From NCBI RefSeq assembly GCF_009907385.1, contig NZ_JAAATR010000116.1, forward strand, positions 1 to 64,000: a DNA stretch of 64,000 nt, given 5' to 3'. Shown here piece by piece: positions 40,550-47,250 of the stretch. A model generated the notes under the pieces. That model did no database searches. It saw nothing but the letters and a program-made list of their open reading frames with translations, and was not told the origin of the DNA. A program made the position numbers and the translations under genes. Source of the stretch: Atlantibacter hermannii. Its GTDB lineage: Bacteria; Pseudomonadota; Gammaproteobacteria; Enterobacterales; Enterobacteriaceae. How positions within the stretch are numbered: the first letter of the stretch is position 1; each line of letters starts with the position of its first letter.

Positions 40550-40565
40550 TGCTCAGAAAGTGCCA
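40550..40565 (-). promoter_or_regulatory. Candidate sigma-54 promoter of uacT
   Basis: Minus strand TGGCACTTTCTGAGCA: perfect -24 element TGGCAC, GG-N10-GC spacing kept, 9 of 12 defined positions of TGGCACG-N4-TTGCW. Expected start near 40538, about 120 bp before uacT. Part of gap 40420-40943, which holds no gene. Confidence 0.5.
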
Positions 40566-40651
40566 GTTTTTCGTGCGGGGCAAAGGACGTCGTTAAAACG
40601 CGGGGGAGTTCACAAAGTTGCCGCTCAGAACCGTCGTCGTACCGATTAGCG

Positions 40652-40667
40652 ACGCAAGCGTTTGCAT
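40652..40667. promoter_or_regulatory. PurR-like operator between uacT and uacF
   Basis: ACGCAAGCGTTTGCAT matches the PurR consensus ACGCAANCGNTTGCGT at all but one defined position. It lies about 235 bp before uacT and 275 bp before uacF, upstream of the candidate uacT promoter. PurR repression of a purine-uptake gene when hypoxanthine or guanine is plentiful would be logical. Confidence 0.6.
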
Positions 40668-40727
40668 TTGATAAAACCGGCGATTCTCAGATTGATAAAG
40701 CGAGTGATTCATTGTGGATCGCTTATC
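40668..40727. repeat. Repeated GATAA boxes and dyad in the uacT-uacF region
   Basis: TTGATAAA occurs at 40668 and again at 40692, 24 bp apart. The second copy and its flank (GATAAAGCGA) are mirrored by TCGCTTATC at about 40718-40726. GTGATTCATTG at 40704-40714, inside this dyad, recurs before xanQ. The layout looks like an activator enhancer upstream of a -24/-12 promoter. Confidence 0.45.
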
Positions 40728-40943
40728 TCAGGATCGCGTGAGGATAAAAATCGTTTTTATGCATCATTCCCGCCTCTCATTCTGAGAGCGTAACGCCTGT
40801 CTGTGAAAACCGCTTGCCACAGTTCTGGCGCGATTAATTTGATCACATTCACAACATTTCGCTCTCCCGGACGGGAAATCACAACATCGCCCGGTTCTTG
40901 CATTGTTTCCAGAAACGTAATTTCACAAACCGAAACATAAAGG

Positions 40944-42899
40944 ATGCCTATGAACAGATTGATTGTCGCCGATAGCAGGGAGTGTATCGGTTGTCGCGCT
41001 TGTGAGGTTGCCTGTGTGGTTGCGCATAACGACGGCTGGCCGCAGCAGCGCCGCGACTTTTTGCCGCGCATTCGCGTCATTTTCAACGGCGAACACAGCA
41101 GCGCGGTGACCTGTAAGCACTGCCTGGACGCGCCCTGCGTAAAGAGTTGCCCGATAGAGGCGCTGCATTATGACAACGACACGATCCAACTGGACTCCAC
41201 GCGCTGTATCGGCTGTAAGAGCTGCCTGGTAGCCTGCCCGTTTGGCGCGATCGATATTATCGTTACGCCTGATGAAAAGGGACTTCTGGCCCAAAAATGC
41301 GACTTATGCCAGTCGGTAGAGCGCGTCCAGCCCGCCTGCGTGGCGCACTGCCCGACCCAGGCGTTACGCGTCATGGACGGCAATGGGCTCGGCAAACTGC
41401 GCCGCGCCCGCCAGCGCCAGGCGGCGAACCCGCAGGGGTTTATGCCGGAGCCGCAGAATAAACGCATCTTGCGTAAACCGCCGCGCAAGGGGGCCGAAAA
41501 GCGCGACGCCGCCGAACGTAAAACCCATTTTGATGAAATCTATCACGGGCTGGACGAGGCGCAGGCCAGCTATGAAAGCGAGCGCTGCCTGTATTGCGCG
41601 CAGAAAGCCTGGTGCAACTGGACCTGCCCGGTGCATAACGCCATTCCTGACTTGATCCGCCTGGTTCAGCAGGGGCGAATTAAAGAGGCGGCGCAGCTTT
41701 CCCACCAGACCAGCTCGTTACCCGAAATCTGTGGCCGCGTCTGCCCGCAGGATCGCCTGTGTGAAGGGGCCTGCACCCTGAAAAACCGCAGCGGCGCGGT
41801 GACCGTTGGTAATATCGAACGTTACATCACCGACAGCGCGTTAAAAATGGGCTGGCGACCCACCTTTGTTCCGGCGCTGCCGCGCCGGGAGCGCGTGGCG
41901 GTGATCGGCGCGGGGCCGGCCGGGCTGGGCTGCGCCGACTTTCTGGCGCGCGAAGGCGTGAAGGTTGACGTGTTCGATCGCCACCCGGAAATCGGCGGGC
42001 TGCTCACCTTCGGCATTCCGCCGTTCAAACTGGATAAATCGCTGCTCAGCCAGCGGCGCGAAATCTTCAGCGCAATGGGCATTCAGTTTCATCTCAACTG
42101 CGAAATTGGCCGCGATAAGACGTTCCATCAGTTAACGGAAGAGTACGACGCGGTATTCCTGGCGATGGGCACCTACGGACTGATGACCGCCGGGCTGGAG
42201 CACGAAGACGCGCCCGGCGTTATCCAGGCGCTGCCGTTTTTAATCGCCAATACCCGGCGGGTAATGGGGCTGGAGGATTCGCCTGACTATCCGTGGACCG
42301 AACTGAAAGGCAAGCAGGTGGTGGTGCTGGGCGGCGGGGATACCGCGATGGACTGCCTGCGTACCTCGGTGCGGCGCGAGGCGGCCAGCGTCACCTGTGC
42401 CTATCGTCGGGATGAAGCCAGTATGCCGGGCTCGCGCAAAGAAGTGATCAACGCCCGGGAGGAGGGCGTGGCGTTTTTATTCAACGTCCAGCCGCAGTAT
42501 ATCGCCCGCAATGCGCGTGGCCAGGTAAGCGGTATTGGGCTGATTCGCACCGGGATGGGCGCTGCGGGCGCCGATGGGCGGCGACGCCCTCAGCCGATAG
42601 CCGGTTCGGAATTCGAACTGCCTGCCGATGTGCTGATTATGGCGTTTGGCTTCCGGCCTCACGCCATGCCGTGGTTACAGGGCAGCGGCGTGCGGCGCGA
42701 CGACAACGGGTTAATCATTACCGGCGGCGCGCGGCGGCTGGCAACCCAAACCACCCGCGATAACGTATTTGCCGGGGGCGATGCGGTACACGGCGCGGAT
42801 TTGGTGGTGACGGCAATGGCGGCCGGGCATCAGGCGGCGCGGGATATGCTGGCGCTGTTTGAGCGCAACGCCGCAAGCCCGCCGGCCGTTGAGTTTTAG
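40944..42899 (+). CDS. uacF: Fe-S/FAD oxidoreductase UacF (YgfT), urate degradation
   Basis: A 651-residue fusion of a ferredoxin-like N-terminus and a glutamate-synthase small-subunit (GltD-like) flavoprotein. Four cysteine clusters at 12-22, 55-67, 86-96 and 117-134 bind 4Fe-4S centres. A further cluster (CLYCAQKAWCNWTCP, then CGRVCPQDRLCEGAC) precedes the FAD motif VIGAGPAGLGCA and the NAD(P)-type VVLGGGDTAMDC. E. coli UacF, with its paralogue AegA, is needed for formate-dependent anaerobic urate degradation. It matches YgfT more closely than AegA. The E. coli neighbours ygfS and ygfR are absent. A weak FNR/CRP-like half-site lies near 40839-40852. Confidence 0.9.
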   Translation: MPMNRLIVADSRECIGCRACEVACVVAHNDGWPQQRRDFLPRIRVIFNGEHSSAVTCKHCLDAPCVKSCPIEALHYDNDTIQLDSTRCIGCKSCLVACPFGAIDIIVTPDEKGLLAQKCDLCQSVERVQPACVAHCPTQALRVMDGNGLGKLRRARQRQAANPQGFMPEPQNKRILRKPPRKGAEKRDAAERKTHFDEIYHGLDEAQASYESERCLYCAQKAWCNWTCPVHNAIPDLIRLVQQGRIKEAAQLSHQTSSLPEICGRVCPQDRLCEGACTLKNRSGAVTVGNIERYITDSALKMGWRPTFVPALPRRERVAVIGAGPAGLGCADFLAREGVKVDVFDRHPEIGGLLTFGIPPFKLDKSLLSQRREIFSAMGIQFHLNCEIGRDKTFHQLTEEYDAVFLAMGTYGLMTAGLEHEDAPGVIQALPFLIANTRRVMGLEDSPDYPWTELKGKQVVVLGGGDTAMDCLRTSVRREAASVTCAYRRDEASMPGSRKEVINAREEGVAFLFNVQPQYIARNARGQVSGIGLIRTGMGAAGADGRRRPQPIAGSEFELPADVLIMAFGFRPHAMPWLQGSGVRRDDNGLIITGGARRLATQTTRDNVFAGGDAVHGADLVVTAMAAGHQAARDMLALFERNAASPPAVEF

Positions 42900-42907
42900 C
42901 CAATAAA

Positions 42908-42931
42908 AAACCCGCTTCGCGAAGCGGGTTT
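42908..42931. terminator. Bidirectional terminator between uacF and ghxQ
   Basis: A perfect palindrome AAACCCGCTTCGCGAAGCGGGTTT flanked by A and T tracts. It serves both convergent genes. Confidence 0.92.
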
Positions 42932-42948
42932 TTTTGTTTCTCAGATCG

Positions 42949-44316
42949 TTAAATCGCCCAGCCTCCGGCATAGAAAATCACTAATACGGCAGCAATCACC
43001 ACGGTGCCGATGTTTAAGCGATCCCATTCCCGGGCAAACACCCGGCCAACCACCAGGGTCACGAAGCCCAGCATGATCCCGGTAACGATATTACAGGTCA
43101 GCACGATAAACACCGCGCACACCAGGCCGGACATGGCGTCGATAAAGTCGTTGAAGTTGAGTTTTGAAACGTTGCTCAGCATCAGCAGGCCAACGTACAT
43201 CAGCGCTGGCGCGGTGGCGTAACCCGGTATCAGATACGACAGGGGTGACAGGAACAGGATCAGCAGAAACAGCGCGCCGACCACCACCGCCGTCAGGCCG
43301 GTTTTACCGCCCGCCGCCGTCCCCGCCGCCGATTCGATATACACCGCCGCCGGCGCCGCGCCCACTAACCCGGAGAAAATCGAACTCACCGAGTCGCTGG
43401 TCAGCGCCTTGCCGCCGTTGATAATCTGGTTATCTTTATCCAGCAGGTTCGCCTGGCCCGCCACGGCGCGGATGGTGCCGGTGGCGTCAAACACCGCAGT
43501 CATCACCAGCGCCAGCACGCTGGGCAGCACGTGCGGCTGTAGCGCGCCCATAATATCAAGGCTGAAGATCAGCGATTTGCCGTCTTCACCGCTCAGGCTC
43601 GGCATCGCCACCAGCCCGTGGTATTTCACCGCCGGATCGAAAATCAGCCCGATGATCGAAATGCCGATAATCACCAGCAGGATCCCGCCGGGAATGCGCG
43701 ATTTTTCCAGCCCGAAGATCATCGCCAGCCCCAGCAGGCTCATCATCACCGGGAAAGAGGTAAACGCGCCCAGTGCGACCGGTAAACCTTCCAGCGGGTT
43801 TTTGATCACCATGCCGACGCCGTTGGCGGCAATCAACAGCAGGAACAGGCCAATGCCGATCCCGGTGCCGTGAGCGATGCCCATCGGCAGATTACGTAAG
43901 ATCCAGGTGCGCACGCCGGTCACGGAAATGGCGGTGAAAATCACCCCCATCAGAAATACCGCGCCCAGCGCCACCGGAATGCTGATCTGCTGGCCAAGCA
44001 CCAGGCTGAAAGCGGTAAAGGCAGTAAGAGAAATGGCGCAGCCGATGGCCATCGGCAGGTTCGCCCACAGCCCCATCAGCAGCGAGCCAAAGCCCGCCAC
44101 CAGACAGGTGGCGACAAAAACCGCGCCGGGCGGAAAGCCCGCTTTGCCTAACATCCCCGGCACCACGATGACCGAATAGACCATCGCCAGAAAAGTGGTT
44201 AAACCCGCCAGTATCTCCTGGCGCGTGGTGCTGCCGCGCTCGGAGATTTTGAAAAAATGATCCAGTGCATTGCGCGGCTGCGCGGTATTGGGTGTGTGTA
44301 GTGTATCGCCAGACAT
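42949..44316 (-). CDS. ghxQ: Guanine/hypoxanthine permease GhxQ
   Basis: A 455-residue, 12-14-segment permease of the AzgA-type branch of the NCS2 superfamily. It is nearly identical in pattern to E. coli GhxQ (YgfQ), a high-affinity proton symporter for guanine and hypoxanthine. Conserved blocks include [34 protein letters not shown] and [15 protein letters not shown]. The start is at ATG 44316, seven codons inside the open frame. Third gene of xanQ-guaD-ghxQ, 29 bases after guaD. Confidence 0.93.
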   Translation of the reverse strand: MSGDTLHTPNTAQPRNALDHFFKISERGSTTRQEILAGLTTFLAMVYSVIVVPGMLGKAGFPPGAVFVATCLVAGFGSLLMGLWANLPMAIGCAISLTAFTAFSLVLGQQISIPVALGAVFLMGVIFTAISVTGVRTWILRNLPMGIAHGTGIGIGLFLLLIAANGVGMVIKNPLEGLPVALGAFTSFPVMMSLLGLAMIFGLEKSRIPGGILLVIIGISIIGLIFDPAVKYHGLVAMPSLSGEDGKSLIFSLDIMGALQPHVLPSVLALVMTAVFDATGTIRAVAGQANLLDKDNQIINGGKALTSDSVSSIFSGLVGAAPAAVYIESAAGTAAGGKTGLTAVVVGALFLLILFLSPLSYLIPGYATAPALMYVGLLMLSNVSKLNFNDFIDAMSGLVCAVFIVLTCNIVTGIMLGFVTLVVGRVFAREWDRLNIGTVVIAAVLVIFYAGGWAI

Positions 44317-44345
44317 AAGAATGCCCTCAGTTAACATTGTAATAA

Positions 44346-45662
44346 TCAGGTGCGTTCATAAACCAGACGGCCATCGACGTAGGTACGGTAAATCGAACGA
44401 TCGTCGCCGAGCGTAATCATCACAAACAGCTTGTCGACCAGTGAGACGGAGTTGTCGTAGCGCAGCTGCTGGAGCGGGGTGGCGGTGGGCTCCAGCACCA
44501 CAAAGTCGGCCTCTTTGCCGGGCGTAAAGTTGCCGATGCAGTGGTCCAGCCCCAGCGAATGCGCGCCGCCCAGCGTCGACAGATAAAATGCCTCGTAAGC
44601 GGAAAGCCGGTAGCCCTGCAGCTGGACCACTTTGTAGGCTTCGTTCAGCGTCTGGAGCATGTTGAAGGTGGTGCCTGCGCCGATATCGGTGCCGATGCCC
44701 ACTTTGATTTTTTTGCGCCACGCCTGCTGAAGATTGAACAAGCCGCTGCCGAGATAGAGGTTAGAGGTCGGGCAGAACGCGATGCTGGAGCCGGTTTTGC
44801 TCAGGCAATCCCACTCTTTTTCTTCAAGGTGGACGCAGTGGGCGAACACGCTGCGTTTGCCGGTGAGCCCGTACTGGTGATACACATCCAGATAGCCGTC
44901 GTGCTCCGGGAACAGCGCTTTCACCCAGGCGATTTCCTGCTTGTTTTCGCAAAGATGGGTGTGTAGCCAGGTGTCGGGATACTCTTCGCGCAGCCGTTGC
45001 GCCATCGCCAGCTGCTCCGGCGTGGAGGTCGGGGCGAAGCGCGGGGTGATGGCGTACAGCAGACGCCCGTTTTTATGCCAGCGCTCAATCAGCGCTTTGC
45101 TTTGCAGATAGCTGCTTTCGGCGTCGTCCAGCAGATAGTCCGGGGCGTTGCGGTCCATCATCACTTTCCCGGCGATCATCCGCATATTGATTTGGCTGGC
45201 GGCCTCGAACAGCGCATCCACCGACTCCGGGTGTACCGTACCGAATACCAGCGCCGTGGTGGTGCCGTTGCGTAACAGCTGTTTGAGGAAGAAGGTCGAC
45301 ATTTCCCGGGCGTATTCCGCGTCCTGATAGCGGCGCTCGGTGGGGAAAGTGTGTTTATTCAGCCATTCCAGCAGTTGCTCGCCGTAGGCCCCGACCATCT
45401 CGCTTTGCGGATAGTGAATATGGGTATCGACAAACCCCGGCACCACGATTTTGCCCCGGTAATCGCGCACGCGAATCGAGGAGGGGATTTGTGCTTTGCC
45501 GTCTTCCCATTCGCCAAACCACGCCACTTTACCGTCGCGGATCAACAGCAGCCCGTCTTCCACAAAACGCAACGCGGACTCGATTTCCTCGGGATGTTCA
45601 ACGGTGCGGGTAATATCGAGAAAGCTCCCGCGCACGGCTTTTAGCGTCTGTTCGCCTGACAT
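44346..45662 (-). CDS. guaD: Guanine deaminase
   Basis: A 438-residue zinc amidohydrolase converting guanine to xanthine and ammonia. Metal ligands are seen in [27 protein letters not shown] and IGTDIGAGT. Placed between a xanthine permease and a guanine permease, it links both imported bases at xanthine, the probable entry to the molybdenum hydroxylase route next door. 17 bases after xanQ, so co-transcribed. Confidence 0.95.
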   Translation of the reverse strand: MSGEQTLKAVRGSFLDITRTVEHPEEIESALRFVEDGLLLIRDGKVAWFGEWEDGKAQIPSSIRVRDYRGKIVVPGFVDTHIHYPQSEMVGAYGEQLLEWLNKHTFPTERRYQDAEYAREMSTFFLKQLLRNGTTTALVFGTVHPESVDALFEAASQINMRMIAGKVMMDRNAPDYLLDDAESSYLQSKALIERWHKNGRLLYAITPRFAPTSTPEQLAMAQRLREEYPDTWLHTHLCENKQEIAWVKALFPEHDGYLDVYHQYGLTGKRSVFAHCVHLEEKEWDCLSKTGSSIAFCPTSNLYLGSGLFNLQQAWRKKIKVGIGTDIGAGTTFNMLQTLNEAYKVVQLQGYRLSAYEAFYLSTLGGAHSLGLDHCIGNFTPGKEADFVVLEPTATPLQQLRYDNSVSLVDKLFVMITLGDDRSIYRTYVDGRLVYERT

Positions 45663-45679
45663 GATCGACTCCTTAGTGG

Positions 45680-47080
45680 TTAATCCAGTTCTTCAACCGC
45701 ATGAGGCACCGGCTCTTCTTGCTTCTGCCCGAGCGGAATCAACAAATTCAGCAGGATGGCGGTCAGGCCACCTGCGCAAATGGGGTTTTCAACCAGCACG
45801 TAAATCGAGGCTGGCAGCACCTGGAAAATCGCCGGGTCATAGGAAACGCCGAGGCCCAGCCCTAGCGAGGTGGCGACGATCAGGGTTTCCCGGCGTTTCA
45901 GGCCGTTGGTGATGATGATGCGGATCCCGGCGATGGCGATCATCGAGAACATCAGCGTCATCGCGCCGCCCAGCACCGGCGCGGGAATGGTGGTAAAGAA
46001 GCGTCCAATGCTCGGGAACAGGCCGAGGATAACCAGCATCACGGCGATAAAGCGCCCCACGTAGCGGGAAGCCACGCCGGTCATCTGGATCACGCCGTTG
46101 TTCTGGGCAAACGTGGTCAGCGGCAGCGAGCCCACGGTGGAGGCGATCACCGACACCAGCCCGTCGGCCAGCACGCCGCCCTTCAGGCGCGACTGATACT
46201 CTTCGCCTTTGATCGGGCGGTTCGAGACCATCGCGGTAGCGGTGATATCCCCGACGGCTTCCAGCACGCTCAGCAGATAAATGGTGCCGACCACCAGAAA
46301 GTGGTGAAAGTTGAATTCAAAACCGTATTTAAACGGGATCGGGACGGTGATCAGCGGCAGGTTGCGCATGCTGCTGAAGTCCACCATGCCCAGGCAGAAC
46401 GACACGATGTAGCCGACAATCAGGCCAATCGCGATGCCGCCCATGCGTAACAGCGGGCTGCGGCAGCAGTTAAAGCCGATCACGACCAGCAACACCAGCA
46501 GGCCGACGCCGATGTTTTCATAATTGCCGAAAGTACCGCTGCTTTTCGCGGCGAACCCGCCGCCGAAATCGATAATGCCGACTTTGATCAGGCTCAGGCC
46601 GATCATCAGCACCACTACGCCGCTGACGGTGGGGGTGATGACCCGTCGCAGGTAAGGAAGAATAAACGAGGAGCCGACCACTAAAAACGCGCCGACGAAC
46701 GACACGCCCAGTAACGCCGACATAATCAGTTCTTCATGCAGACCGTCGCTCTTCATGCTGCTGCCCAGCGCAATCATCACGGTTACGAACGAGAAATTTA
46801 CCGACTGAATGGACAGTAAACCCGAGCCGATAGGTCCGTAGCGATTCACCTGGAGCCAGGTGCCAACCCCGGAGGCGATCATCGCCATGGAGACCAGATA
46901 AGAGGTGGTTTCGGTTGAGAGTTGCAGCGCAGCGCCGACAATCAGCGCGGGGGTCACCATCGGCACAAAGATCGCCAGCAGGTGGGTGATGGCACCAATC
47001 AGGGTTTGGTGAAACGGAGGATTATCATTTAACTCATAAATAAGATCCGAACCCTTGTGTGATAAATCAGTATCAGACAT
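45680..47080 (-). CDS. xanQ: Xanthine:H+ symporter XanQ
   Basis: A 466-residue NCS2 xanthine permease, the same length as E. coli XanQ. The NAT signature QNNGVIQMTGVASRYVGR is intact, and TM1 carries THLLAIFVPMVTPALIVG. A final-cycle hydrophobic C-terminus ends in charged residues (KQEEPVPHAVEELD). First gene of the xanQ-guaD-ghxQ operon, preceded by a candidate -24/-12 promoter 78 bp upstream. Confidence 0.95.
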   Translation of the reverse strand: MSDTDLSHKGSDLIYELNDNPPFHQTLIGAITHLLAIFVPMVTPALIVGAALQLSTETTSYLVSMAMIASGVGTWLQVNRYGPIGSGLLSIQSVNFSFVTVMIALGSSMKSDGLHEELIMSALLGVSFVGAFLVVGSSFILPYLRRVITPTVSGVVVLMIGLSLIKVGIIDFGGGFAAKSSGTFGNYENIGVGLLVLLVVIGFNCCRSPLLRMGGIAIGLIVGYIVSFCLGMVDFSSMRNLPLITVPIPFKYGFEFNFHHFLVVGTIYLLSVLEAVGDITATAMVSNRPIKGEEYQSRLKGGVLADGLVSVIASTVGSLPLTTFAQNNGVIQMTGVASRYVGRFIAVMLVILGLFPSIGRFFTTIPAPVLGGAMTLMFSMIAIAGIRIIITNGLKRRETLIVATSLGLGLGVSYDPAIFQVLPASIYVLVENPICAGGLTAILLNLLIPLGQKQEEPVPHAVEELD

Positions 47081-47157
47081 CCCTTCACCTCATCAGTAAA
47101 TTTGATCATCTGATTCAATTAATAATTATCTGCCCTAAATCACCCGTTTTCAGGTAC

Positions 47158-47173
47158 AGCAAGCCCTGAGCCG
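47158..47173 (-). promoter_or_regulatory. Candidate sigma-54 promoter of xanQ-guaD-ghxQ
   Basis: Minus strand CGGCTCAGGGCTTGCT: GG-N10-GC spacing with a perfect TTGCT -12 element, 9 of 12 defined positions. Expected start near 47147, leaving a leader of about 67 nt, almost the same as predicted for ygfK. Confidence 0.45.
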
Positions 47174-47203
47174 GTACATGCCCTTTATGCAGACGCTTAT
47201 GTT

Positions 47204-47218
47204 GTGATTCATTGAATC
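47204..47218. promoter_or_regulatory. GATTCATTGAATC dyad upstream of xanQ
   Basis: A perfect 13-bp palindrome GATTCATTGAATC (47206-47218) preceded by GT. The 11-mer GTGATTCATTG is also found at 40704-40714 between uacT and uacF. It lies about 30 bp upstream of the -24 element, in the position of an activator site. Confidence 0.45.
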
Positions 47219-47227
47219 GTGGGAAAA

Positions 47228-47243
47228 GGCCGCCGAAGCGGCC
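47228..47243 (-). terminator. Intrinsic terminator of ygfK-ssnA-ygfM-xdhD
   Basis: On the minus strand, stem GGCCGC / GCGGCC with a TTCG loop followed by TTTT, seven bases after the xdhD stop. Confidence 0.85.
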
Positions 47244-47250
47244 AGTTCAG

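Noticed and set aside
40826-40841. TGGCGCGATTAATTTG as a sigma-54 promoter for uacF
   Set aside because: The -24 part is fair, but the GC of the -12 element is absent at the correct spacing.
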